A stretch of DNA of 64,000 nt from Lewinellaceae bacterium. Lineage in GTDB: Bacteria > Bacteroidota > Bacteroidia > Chitinophagales > Saprospiraceae. The translations under genes were made by a program, and so were the position numbers. Under the pieces are notes generated by a model. That model was not told the origin of the DNA. It did not search any database and worked only from the letters and a program-made list of their open reading frames with translations. The first letter of the stretch is position 1. Each line of letters begins with the position of its first letter. Shown here piece by piece: positions 49,099-57,459 of the stretch. The stretch lies in the NCBI GenBank assembly GCA_020636095.1, contig JACJYN010000015.1, forward strand, positions 49,832 to 113,831, given 5' to 3'.

Positions 49099-52000
49099 AT
49101 GCTTAATAGAATCATACAGGTTTCATTGAGAAACCGGCTCTTAGTTCTGGCGGCCTTTGCCTTGATTATGATAACGGGTAGTTACATCGCCTCCGAAATG
49201 GATGTAGATGTTTTTCCGGACCTGACTGCTCCGACCGTCACGGTTCTGACCGAAGCACACGGCATGGCCACGGAAGAAGTAGAGCGGCTCGTCAGTTTCC
49301 CACTCGAATCTGCCTTAAACGGGGCGCCCAATATCCGGCGTATTCGTTCCTCTTCTGCCATGGGCATCTCCATCGTCTGGGCAGAGTTTGAATGGGGTAC
49401 AGATATTTATAAAGCCCGACAGATTGTAGCTGAAAAACTGGCAACCGTAGAAGGGAAACTACCTGAAGGCGTTGAAAGCCCCACACTTGCTCCTATATCC
49501 TCCATCATGGGAGAAATCATGTTGCTGAGTTTGAGTTCTGATAGTTTAGCTCCAATGGAATTGCGAACTATTGCGGATTGGAATATACGTCCTCAGTTGT
49601 TAGCCATTGGCGGTGTTGCGCAAGTCATTGTTATTGGTGGCAGCTACAAACAATATGAAATTGCTGCATCTCCCGAAAAGATGAAATATTTCGATATTTC
49701 TTTGACGGAATTAGAACATGCAGCAGCGGCATCCACTCGAAACGCCTCTGGTGGATTTATCAATGAATATGGTAATCAATACATTATTCAGGGAGAAGGT
49801 AGAACTAGTTCGGTGGAGAAGATTGGGCAGGCTTTAATTAAAATGGAAGGAACAACGCCCATCAAAATTGAGGATGTGGCAGAAGTCCGAATTAGTGCTG
49901 CTCCAAAAATCGGTGATGCCGCGGTGGCAGGAAAGTCATCGGTCATTCTCACTTTGATGAAACAACCGGACGCCAATACCTTGAAGTTGACGGAGCGCAT
50001 TGATGAAACAATGGCTGCGGTGCAAAAACAATTGCCTGATGGCGTGAAAATGAATTCTCATATTTTCAGACAATCTGATTTTATTCAAGCATCCATTGAC
50101 AACCTTCAAAAGACCTTGCTTGAGGGGGCTTTGTTTGTAAGTATTATACTATTTCTTTTTTTACTGAATTGGCGAACAACGACTATTTCACTCATCGCTA
50201 TTCCTGTTTCTCTTTTGGTAACGATTATTGTTTTAAAGCTCTTTGGGTTTACTATTAATACCATGAGTTTGGGGGGAATGGCAATTGCTATCGGAGCGTT
50301 GGTGGATGATGCCATTATTGATGTAGAAAATATTTTTAAACGGCTTCGGGAAAATGTATTAAAACCTGCTGGCGAAAAGCAGGCTGCTTTAAAGATTATT
50401 TTCGACGCATCGAGTGAAATCAGGAATTCTATTTTGATTGCTACACTCATTATCATTACAGCTTTTATTCCTTTGTTTTTTCTGAGTGGAATGGAAGGCC
50501 GTTTGTTGCAACCATTAGGGGTTTCTTTTATAGTAGCCATTTTCACCTCCCTTTTTGTAGCGGTTACTTTGACACCTGTTTTAAGCAGTTATTTATTGAC
50601 CAATGAACAACGCCTGCAACGTCAGGCAAAAGGAAGTTGGGTAGAACGGGTAGCCGCATCTGGTTATCGAAAAATACTGCAATTGGTTTTGAAAGTGCCT
50701 CGCCTGGTCGTTTTGTTATCGGTTATTTTATTTGCCGTTTCCATCTATTTGCTAACGGGATTAGGACGTAGTTTTTTACCAGAGTTCAATGAAGGTTCTT
50801 TGGTCATCAGCGTGGTAACTCCTCCAGGAACATCATTGGAAGAATCCAATAAAACGGGAGCTTTGGTAGAAGAATTTATGTTAGAAATGCCCGAAGTGGC
50901 TATCACATCCCGACGAACAGGAAGGGCAGAAATGGATGAACATGCACAAGGGGTTAATGCTTCTGAGATAGATGTTCCTTTTACTTTAAGTGAGCGAAGT
51001 GAAGAAGCGTTTTTAGAGGAAGTACGTACTAAGTTGTCTGTTGTTCCAGGAGCGAATATCACCATTGGACAGCCCATCGCTCACCGTATTGACCACATGC
51101 TTTCAGGAACAAGGGCGAACATTGCCATAAAAATTTTTGGGCCGGACTTAAATAAACTTTTCTCTACGGGAAATCAAATTAAGCGACAAATCGAAAGCAT
51201 TCCTGGTTTAGTTGACTTGAATGTGGAACAGCAAATAGAAGTGCCTCAAATCCGCATTCTCCCTAACCGAATCATGTTGGCTAAATATGGTATCCGATTG
51301 GGCGATTTTATGGATTATATTGATGTTGCATTCGCGGGTGAAAGAGTAGGGCAAGTGTTTGAAGGCCAACGCAGCTTCGATCTGGTGGTGCGGTACCATG
51401 AGCAACATCGAAATACCGCAGAAGCTATAAAAAACAGCCTGGTAGACACGCACAGCGGAGAAAAGATCCCCTTGTATTACGTCGCAGATGTGGACATAAC
51501 CGGAAACCCCTATTCCATAAGCCGGGAAGATGTGCAGCGTAAAATTGTGGTTTCCGCCAATGTCGCCGGGCGGGATCTTCGGGGCGTCGTCAATGACATT
51601 AAGGCTGACGTTGATGCGAATATCCCCTTGCCGGAAGGCTACAGGATAGAATACGGCGGCCAGTTTGAAAGCGAAGCGCGGGCTACGCGTTTGTTGTTTA
51701 TTACCTCCATCGGGGCGATATTGCTGATCTTCCTATTGCTCTATATGGAGTTCAATGACCTTAGCCTGGCGGGCATTGTTTTAATGAATTTACCCTTGGC
51801 CCTGATCGGTGGTGTATTCATTGTTTACTTTACAACCGGAGTGATCTCCATAGCTTCTACGATCGGGTTTATCAGTTTGTTTGGGATCGCAGCTCGTAAT
51901 GGAATCCTTTTAGTTAGCCGTTATCAAGTTTTACAAGAAGAAGGGCATAACCTTCGAGATACTATTATTGAAGGTTCACTCGACCGATTGAACCCTATTT

Positions 52001-52179
52001 TAATGACAGCATTGACAACTGGCTTGGCTCTTATTCCATTAGCCTTGGCAGGAGGACAGGCAGGTAATGAAATTCAAAGCCCGATGGCGATTGTTATTTT
52101 GGGTGGCTTGATTAGTTCTACTTTTTTGAATTTGGCGGTTATTCCTGCGATATTCAAATGGAGGAGTGTAGGAGAATAG
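49099..52179 (+). CDS. czcA: CzcA/CusA heavy-metal RND efflux pump
   Basis: 1,026 residues, full length, 12 membrane helices with two large periplasmic loops. Typical parts: N-terminal SLRNRLLVLAAFALIMI, VFPDLTAPTVTVLTEA, the helix-4 segment GGMAIAIGALVDDAIIDVEN (proton relay Asp-Asp), and the second half starting FLPEFNEGSLVISVVTPPGT. It moves divalent or monovalent soft metals from periplasm to outside using protons. The first ~350 bp and about 51430-51720 look richer in GC than the middle, which suggests a mosaic gene. Confidence 0.9.
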   Translation: MLNRIIQVSLRNRLLVLAAFALIMITGSYIASEMDVDVFPDLTAPTVTVLTEAHGMATEEVERLVSFPLESALNGAPNIRRIRSSSAMGISIVWAEFEWGTDIYKARQIVAEKLATVEGKLPEGVESPTLAPISSIMGEIMLLSLSSDSLAPMELRTIADWNIRPQLLAIGGVAQVIVIGGSYKQYEIAASPEKMKYFDISLTELEHAAAASTRNASGGFINEYGNQYIIQGEGRTSSVEKIGQALIKMEGTTPIKIEDVAEVRISAAPKIGDAAVAGKSSVILTLMKQPDANTLKLTERIDETMAAVQKQLPDGVKMNSHIFRQSDFIQASIDNLQKTLLEGALFVSIILFLFLLNWRTTTISLIAIPVSLLVTIIVLKLFGFTINTMSLGGMAIAIGALVDDAIIDVENIFKRLRENVLKPAGEKQAALKIIFDASSEIRNSILIATLIIITAFIPLFFLSGMEGRLLQPLGVSFIVAIFTSLFVAVTLTPVLSSYLLTNEQRLQRQAKGSWVERVAASGYRKILQLVLKVPRLVVLLSVILFAVSIYLLTGLGRSFLPEFNEGSLVISVVTPPGTSLEESNKTGALVEEFMLEMPEVAITSRRTGRAEMDEHAQGVNASEIDVPFTLSERSEEAFLEEVRTKLSVVPGANITIGQPIAHRIDHMLSGTRANIAIKIFGPDLNKLFSTGNQIKRQIESIPGLVDLNVEQQIEVPQIRILPNRIMLAKYGIRLGDFMDYIDVAFAGERVGQVFEGQRSFDLVVRYHEQHRNTAEAIKNSLVDTHSGEKIPLYYVADVDITGNPYSISREDVQRKIVVSANVAGRDLRGVVNDIKADVDANIPLPEGYRIEYGGQFESEARATRLLFITSIGAILLIFLLLYMEFNDLSLAGIVLMNLPLALIGGVFIVYFTTGVISIASTIGFISLFGIAARNGILLVSRYQVLQEEGHNLRDTIIEGSLDRLNPILMTALTTGLALIPLALAGGQAGNEIQSPMAIVILGGLISSTFLNLAVIPAIFKWRSVGE

Positions 52180-52191
52180 AATGATAAAAAC

Positions 52192-52227
52192 GAATCAGGG
52201 ATTGAGAAGTTATTCAATCCCTGGTTC
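52192..52227 (+). terminator. Hairpin after czcA
   Basis: GAATCAGGGATTGA and TCAATCCCTGGTTC pair over 13 of 14 positions. No long T run follows, so termination efficiency is open; the next gene starts at 52249. Confidence 0.55.
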
Positions 52228-52248
52228 ACTTAAAAAGAGTAATCAACA

Positions 52249-53214
52249 ATGGATAGTATAACTCAAGCAGCTTTAGGAGCAGCAATAGGCGAAGCCACAT
52301 TAGGCAAACATATTGGAAACAAAGGAGCGGTTCTTGGCGCAATTGTCGCTACCATTCCTGACCTCGATGTTGCGCTATACTTGTTCTATGATAAGTTTGA
52401 AATGTTGAGTATTCATCGAGGGTTTAGTCACTCTGTCGTATTCAGCATAATAGGAGCAGTTTCAATTGCTTACGTTTTGCAACGCATGAAATGGACTAAG
52501 ATGGTAAGCTATCAGAAGCTCTGGATATTTACCTGGTTAGCATTGTTCACGCACATGCTACTGGATACTTTTACTGCTTATGGAACGCAATTATTTTTGC
52601 CGTTTTCTGATGCACGGATAGGCTTTGATAGCGTTAATGTTGTTGACCCTGTTTATACCATTCCTCTTTTAATTGGGCTGATTTGTAGTTTGTTTGTTTT
52701 TAAAAATAAGACATCCAGAAGGGTATATAATTATATTGGAATTGCAGTAAGTACCTTTTATTTATTAGGTACATTGGGTGTTAAGAGTTATGTGAAGGAA
52801 CATTTCAAAACAGAATTAGCTGAACAAAATATTAGTTACAATTCATTACTTACTATGCCTGTTGGAGTCGCTAATATTAATTGGTATGGCGTAGCAAAAA
52901 CAAATGAAGGATTGTATATGCACAAATATTCTATATTGCATTATAACCAACTTCCTTTTGAATACTTTCCAACAAATGACTATCTTTTGGAAGGAGTAAA
53001 TCCAGAATTGGTAGATAGAATGAAGTGGTTTGCAAAAGGATTTTATACCGTTGTAAAAAACGAAGATGAAATACTGTTTTACAATTTACAGGTGGATATG
53101 AGAGGGATAGTCAGAAATGGCGATACTAAAGCTCCGACAGTAGGATATTTCAAAATAATATCACTTTCGGAGGGTGATTTCAGGTTTTCATCAGGAATGC
53201 ACACAAAAGAATAG
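52249..53214 (+). CDS. YdjM-family membrane-bound metal-dependent hydrolase
   Basis: 321 residues. The N-terminal half has the PF04307 (YdjM) marks: MDSITQAALGAAIGEA, ATIPDLDVAL, HRGFSHSVV and THMLLDTFTAYGTQLFLPFS, with conserved His/Asp likely to bind a metal in the membrane. Four or so helices, then a soluble C-terminal half from about residue 180. The physiological role of the family is unclear. It follows the czc operon after a hairpin and may be only a neighbour. Confidence 0.82.
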   Translation: MDSITQAALGAAIGEATLGKHIGNKGAVLGAIVATIPDLDVALYLFYDKFEMLSIHRGFSHSVVFSIIGAVSIAYVLQRMKWTKMVSYQKLWIFTWLALFTHMLLDTFTAYGTQLFLPFSDARIGFDSVNVVDPVYTIPLLIGLICSLFVFKNKTSRRVYNYIGIAVSTFYLLGTLGVKSYVKEHFKTELAEQNISYNSLLTMPVGVANINWYGVAKTNEGLYMHKYSILHYNQLPFEYFPTNDYLLEGVNPELVDRMKWFAKGFYTVVKNEDEILFYNLQVDMRGIVRNGDTKAPTVGYFKIISLSEGDFRFSSGMHTKE

Positions 53215-53310
53215 TTTTTTTTATAATTATTGATATTCATTTTATGAACCAAACCATCATCATCAAAAAATTATCAGGCCCTTGCCTACCGTGGTCTAAA
53301 GCAGTATAGC

Positions 53311-53664
53311 TTACTCCCCAAACAACTGCAACTGCCCCACCCTCATTCGCTCCACCACCGGAAACTCCGCCAAAACCTCGACATCTGGAAACCCCTCCCC
53401 CCGCTCTACCAACCCATACCCATGCCGCAACCGAACTCGCAGCAGCCGAAGCAGCAGCTTCTCTATGGTTTCCAGGCTTTCGCATTGGTATACCCGCCGC
53501 TGCAGCTGCTGCCCGATTCGCCCCCAGGCACAGGTGACAATCAACGGAGCACCCGCCAGCGAATTACTGGTTTCAATGCGGATGGTATACAGCCGGTAGC
53601 GGTTGTGGACAGGCGCGACGCTCTGCAGGTGGAGGTAGGCAGGTGGTGACAGAATGCGGCTCAT
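53311..53664 (-). CDS. WGR-domain protein
   Basis: 117 residues. The core RLYTIRIETSNSLAGAPLIV followed by CAWGRIGQQ and CESLETIEKLLLRLLRVRL is a WGR domain, a small nucleic-acid-associated fold known from PARPs and bacterial regulators. C-terminal part is short and unremarkable. Base composition is more GC-rich than the czc operon upstream. Stand-alone bacterial WGR proteins have no fixed role. Confidence 0.7.
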   Translation of the reverse strand: MSRILSPPAYLHLQSVAPVHNRYRLYTIRIETSNSLAGAPLIVTCAWGRIGQQLQRRVYQCESLETIEKLLLRLLRVRLRHGYGLVERGEGFPDVEVLAEFPVVERMRVGQLQLFGE

Positions 53665-53768
53665 ATTGTGTACCCTTTACTTGCTTTAAGATAAGATTTT
53701 TCAAGGGCTTGGCCTAGTGAGAGGAAGATTTTTCGGAAATCTTTGCAAATACGTTAAATACGCTAAAA

Positions 53769-54162
53769 ATGGTAGTGGTTCCGGCTTTCAGCGATCCGCT
53801 TGTGCGGGATCAGTCGCTCAGCAGAATGAAAGAGGAAGGGTTCCGGCAAAAGCTAACCAGCCTCCTGAAAGGCATAGACCCCACCATCGAAAAGCTGGAA
53901 ATGGTGGAACCGGAATACGGAGGCATGCCTGCCGGCTCTGAAACCCCAGCAGTTGATGCGAAAGGAAAGGCTGGCGATGTCGCTATTTACCGCTACCAGT
54001 ATTCCGAAGAAGGCAAATGGGGTGCGCAACACCGTTTCCTTCGAGAAGGAATACCTGATGGGTAAATACGGCGCAGTGCCCAATAATCTTAATGTAGTGG
54101 AAGAAGCAGTTGAAAACTACCTCACCAATGCCCAAGCCGACAAAGCAAATAAAGAAGACTGA
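53769..54162 (+). pseudogene. RloA-type AAA ATPase, C-terminal remnant with frameshift
   Basis: Two overlapping frames together give the C-terminal end of an AAA ATPase of the RloA type: SLSRMKEEGFRQKLTSLLKG and IDPTIEKLEM in the first, then, after a shift near 54020, TVSFEKEYLMGKYGAVPN in the second, ending at 54162. Walker motifs and most of the protein are missing upstream. It overlaps the start of the RloB-like fragment by 35 bp, as in intact rloAB pairs. Confidence 0.6.
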
Positions 54163-54463
54163 TAGGAAGAAGCCCTGGTATAGGAAACGGTTCCAACCCC
54201 AACCTTATGCCATCGAAAGCCGGGAAAAGGGCAAATCTTTCCTCATCATCTGCGAAGGAGAAAATACCGAACCCTGGTATTTCAAATCTTTCCCTCTGGG
54301 CAATGCGGAAGTAGAATCTTATGGCCTTGGGCGATCCAAAACGGCATTGGTGGAGTATGTCCTGGAGATCTTACGGGTAGATGAAGATGGTACAGAAAAG
54401 GAGGTTTGGGTTGTCTTCGATATGGATAAAACTCCAGGACAGCACACTTGGTTACCGAGTTGA
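54128..54463 (+). pseudogene. RloB-family N-terminal fragment
   Basis: From ATG 54128 the frame shows basic residues (KKPWYRKRF) and then SFLIICEGENTEPWYFKSFP, the Toprim-like opening of RloB (acidic ICEGExTE), and VWVVFDMDK, its second acidic motif. The protein normally continues for another 100 residues; here it stops soon after DMDKTPG. RloA/RloB pairs are found in restriction and abortive-infection loci. Confidence 0.7.
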
Positions 54464-54512
54464 ACAAATACCTCTGAGTTACTCGAACCGTCTGCCGTCC
54501 GCCGATTACCAT

Positions 54513-54776
54513 CTACCGTTTACTACCAGTTCCATCCTCCTCAAACCCCTCCCCAAAAAACTCCGCCAGTGAAATATCCAGCGCCTTCAACACCTTCAGC
54601 AGGCTGCTGAAGCGCAGGTCCTCGCCGTTCTCGTAGCGCCCGTATTGGGAGCGGTTAATCTCATTTTCGTAGGCAAACTGCTCATAGTTGCTGTAGCCCC
54701 GGGCTTTGCGTAGGGATTTGACCCGTTCGCCCAGGTTGGATAGTTGCTTTTCGATGTATTCCTCATGCTTTTTCAT
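54513..54776 (-). CDS. XRE-family regulator
   Basis: 87 residues with an HTH at about 15-70 (LRKARGYSNYEQFAYENEIN, RSQYGRYENG) and an acidic C-terminal tail. It starts 38 bp from a perfect palindrome (54814-54837) that lies between it and the divergently transcribed toxin gene at 54915, so it may control both itself and the toxin-immunity pair. Confidence 0.82.
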   Translation of the reverse strand: MKKHEEYIEKQLSNLGERVKSLRKARGYSNYEQFAYENEINRSQYGRYENGEDLRFSSLLKVLKALDISLAEFFGEGFEEDGTGSKR

Positions 54777-54813
54777 TTGGTAAAGAAAGCACAGATACTT
54801 TTTTTAAGGTACC

Positions 54814-54837
54814 GCTAATAAAATACACTTTATTAGC
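54814..54837. promoter_or_regulatory. Palindromic operator between XRE and toxin genes
   Basis: GCTAATAAA-ATACAC-TTTATTAGC, perfect 9-bp arms, in an AT-rich divergent intergenic region. It is the best candidate for the XRE binding site. Confidence 0.65.
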
Positions 54838-54914
54838 ATTTTTTTTGTAATTTTAACCCGACAGCCATACTGATTCCAACCAGGGCTTTCCATCGCTATC
54901 TCAAAAACTAAGGT

Positions 54915-55724
54915 ATGAGGCGTTCCTTTTTCCGACTCCTTCTAGCCGTTCTATTACTGCTTGCTTCAACTACTCTGAGCGGCCAATTCTGGCACCTCGA
55001 TATCGTCACCGGTGAACTAAAATGTTTTCAGGAGGGTGGCGAACGCTTTACCGAAAGCGGATTGCTAGCTGTGGCAAAGGGAGATGCCCGGGACTTGGCG
55101 GAACAGCTGCCCCACGCCTTAGACACCTACGGAATTGAATACAATCATCAGGAGGGCAGCATCGTCGTATATACGGCTAAGGTATACAAAGCCTGGCGCC
55201 TGATGCAGGCCGGACAAGATATCCAGGCGGTGCTGGGAACTTTGTTGCTCGCCGATTTATTTGCTAATATCCGGGTTGCCCAAACGCGGGTCGTTGGCAG
55301 TTTGTTTCGCAATGGCTTTCCGCGTATTGCAGCTGGCAACTCCGCTGGGATCTGGGAATTGCCGGCAGTACACCGCGGCGTCGAGATCGAGATTATCCGG
55401 GCGGGCAACTACCGCCTGCCTCATGGTTTTCCAGTGGTCGACATACTTAAAAACGGAACGGCAACCAGCGTCAAATCCATCGACATCACACTGCCCTCTT
55501 ACCAGGGCAGCCGCCTGTTGTACCGCCTCAAGGGTTACGTCAACAAATTGATCGACTTTAGGGGTGCCATCCACGGTGGGCGAACAGTTGCTAGAAGCGC
55601 CAACAAGGAACTGGAGGTCGTCATTCCAAGGGGCAGAGCAACAGAAGTCCAGCAAAAAATCTTCGAAGAGGTAACTGATTATGGGAAATTGAATAATATT
55701 ATCGTTAAATTTATTGAGCTATAA
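54915..55724 (+). CDS. Exported protein with CdiA-CT-like endonuclease toxin domain
   Basis: 269 residues. Signal peptide 1-23 (FFRLLLAVLLLLASTTLSG). Residues ~150-269 match the PD-(D/E)XK-type toxin seen at CdiA C-termini and other polymorphic toxins: RGVEIEIIR (Glu157/159), LPHGFPVVDILKNGTATSVK with Asp176 and Lys187, then KSIDI, and VVIPRGRATEVQQKIFEEV. These toxins cut tRNA or DNA of rival cells. It lacks the long CdiA shaft; it relies on its own signal peptide, so delivery is unclear. The gene that follows by 9 bp fits the immunity partner. Confidence 0.65.
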   Translation: MRRSFFRLLLAVLLLLASTTLSGQFWHLDIVTGELKCFQEGGERFTESGLLAVAKGDARDLAEQLPHALDTYGIEYNHQEGSIVVYTAKVYKAWRLMQAGQDIQAVLGTLLLADLFANIRVAQTRVVGSLFRNGFPRIAAGNSAGIWELPAVHRGVEIEIIRAGNYRLPHGFPVVDILKNGTATSVKSIDITLPSYQGSRLLYRLKGYVNKLIDFRGAIHGGRTVARSANKELEVVIPRGRATEVQQKIFEEVTDYGKLNNIIVKFIEL

Positions 55725-55733
55725 TCCTTTGCC

Positions 55734-56138
55734 ATGAAGAACATCAGCCTTTTCGCTAGCGATAAGATCAGAATGCACCCCAACGACACCACCGTCGACG
55801 GCTTGGGCATCGCCGCCGAGCCCTACCTCATCCTGCCCCTAGATGCTTCGGATGAAGAACTGGAAAAGGCAATCCGGCAATGCCTGGAAAGCTCAAAATC
55901 CAATGCCCCCCACCGCCCCTGGCGGAAAGAGGAAACGGCGGCCTACTACAAGCACCTGGGGGTGCGTTCTCACCGGGATTTGGGGCGAGGCGCTGATGTC
56001 AGGCTGGAAAACGGCCAGCATACCGTCACTCCGGTAGATAAACAAGGGCTGTTCGGTGAGCCACTTGAGGTACTGGAAGATGAGCTGCTGGAAACGGTAC
56101 GGAAATGTTTGGGGCTGTTGCCAGCTGAGGCAAGATAG
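55734..56138 (+). CDS. Probable immunity protein to the CdiA-CT-like toxin
   Basis: 134 residues, acidic, no signal peptide. DGLGIAAEPYLILPLDASDE and EELEKAIRQCLESS, with a second similar EDELLETVRKCLGLL, recall contact-dependent-inhibition immunity proteins (DUF1436-like) paired with this toxin family. It starts 9 bp after the toxin stop, so the two are co-translated. The assignment rests on pairing and modest similarity. Confidence 0.6.
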   Translation: MKNISLFASDKIRMHPNDTTVDGLGIAAEPYLILPLDASDEELEKAIRQCLESSKSNAPHRPWRKEETAAYYKHLGVRSHRDLGRGADVRLENGQHTVTPVDKQGLFGEPLEVLEDELLETVRKCLGLLPAEAR

Positions 56139-56168
56139 CTGTTTGAATTGAAAACACGAATACTGCGG

Positions 56169-56921
56169 CTATATCTCAACCACCTTATCCCTCACAAAAC
56201 CCAGGTGTTCCCCCCATCCCACATAGCCCAACTGATTCGTCAACATCCGCGTACCGCTGATCTCAAAATCCGGCACATTGCGGTGGCTATGCTCGTAGAT
56301 CCAGGCGGAAACATCCGAGGCGGCGACAAACCAGGTCTTTTCCACGCAGAAAGCAGGGTTGAGCACGCTGCCCTTAAACTGCTCGATGTTGCACTCATTG
56401 CTCGGCAGGTGGTGGGTGACAACCAGTTTCTTGCCATCCCTGGCCACTTCCTTTTTTAGAAACTCAAAGGCCTTTTCGTGTAGGGCGTTGAAGTGGTTGA
56501 CCGTAAACGCTTCCCCCCGGTATTTAATCAGGCGAAAGTCTGTAAGTCCATTAATGATTTCCCGGATGTTCTTGTTAATCAGCGACCACATCGTCGAAAA
56601 GATCAGCCGTACGCCTTGTGCCTCAATGGAAGTATTATTGACGAGGAAAATATTCTCTTTGATGGCCTCGAAAGTAGCCTGCAGGGCAGTAGCAATATCA
56701 TACCCGCCATAATACTCGTGGTTTCCTGGCAAGATATACACCGCCTCAACCTTATCCGCTACCCGCCGGATGAAGTCGTACGAATTGTAGTCATCCCCCA
56801 GGTAAAAACAATCGCCGGCAATCACCAGAATCTCTGCTGAAGGAATCAGCGGGTTGGCCGCCAGCCACCGGCGGTTGTCCGGGAATTCGAGGTGCAGGTC
56901 GGAGCAGTATTGTATTCTCAT
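56169..56921 (-). CDS. Calcineurin-like metallophosphoesterase
   Basis: 250 residues from ATG 56921 (longer frame to 56993 not favoured). Metal ligands in order: SDLHLEF (D-x-H), AGDCFYLGDDY (G-D), PGNHEYY (GNHE), VVTHHLP (His) and YEHSHRN (H-x-H). Cytoplasmic. It could be a phosphodiesterase or phosphatase; similar single-domain proteins often sit in accessory regions. It is convergent with the immunity gene. Confidence 0.88.
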   Translation of the reverse strand: MRIQYCSDLHLEFPDNRRWLAANPLIPSAEILVIAGDCFYLGDDYNSYDFIRRVADKVEAVYILPGNHEYYGGYDIATALQATFEAIKENIFLVNNTSIEAQGVRLIFSTMWSLINKNIREIINGLTDFRLIKYRGEAFTVNHFNALHEKAFEFLKKEVARDGKKLVVTHHLPSNECNIEQFKGSVLNPAFCVEKTWFVAASDVSAWIYEHSHRNVPDFEISGTRMLTNQLGYVGWGEHLGFVRDKVVEI

Positions 56922-57096
56922 TTGGGGTTTTGGTTCAAAACAGGCTTTGGGGTGGGAATGGTTCCAATAGTATGGATATAAGGGTATGGCCAACTAATCC
57001 AAAATACTGGTTGCGGCCGAGAAACTATCTTTTCCAGCTGAACATTTCCTTTATACTCTGAAATCTTTATATTTAGGAGCAAAAGCCCTCTTGTTT

Positions 57097-57432
57097 ATGG
57101 ATAAAATAGCCAGATACCAGAAGGCCATCCTTCAGATTCTTACAGAATATTCAAAAGTAAAGTATTCCAACCTACAGGCTGAAAACCAATTGATTGCCGA
57201 CAAAGAAAACCATCGTTATCAGGTGGTCACGATTGGTTGGGAGGGCAAGAAGTTTATTCATGACTGCCCCATGCACATGGATATTATTAACGGTAAGATT
57301 TGGATACAGCGCAATATGACTGAGGTTGACCTCGGCTTAAAGCTAATGGAATTGGGCGTTCCTAAATCTGATATCGTGCTTGGTTTTCTTTCTCCCAAAA
57401 TACGGGGGTATTCGGACTACGCGGTATCTTAA
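57097..57432 (+). CDS. xisI: XisI-family protein, orphan
   Basis: 111 residues. MDKIARYQKAILQILTEYSK, YQVVTIGWEGKKFIHDCPMH and VLGFLSPKIRGYSDYAV match XisI, a factor first linked to excision of the cyanobacterial fdxN element. Its usual partner xisH, an endonuclease-like gene directly upstream, is absent here (the neighbour is a metallophosphoesterase on the other strand). ATG 57097 is preferred to TTG 57091. Confidence 0.85.
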   Translation: MDKIARYQKAILQILTEYSKVKYSNLQAENQLIADKENHRYQVVTIGWEGKKFIHDCPMHMDIINGKIWIQRNMTEVDLGLKLMELGVPKSDIVLGFLSPKIRGYSDYAVS

Positions 57433-57459
57433 AGAGCCCATGAGCGGACAATACTCCCT

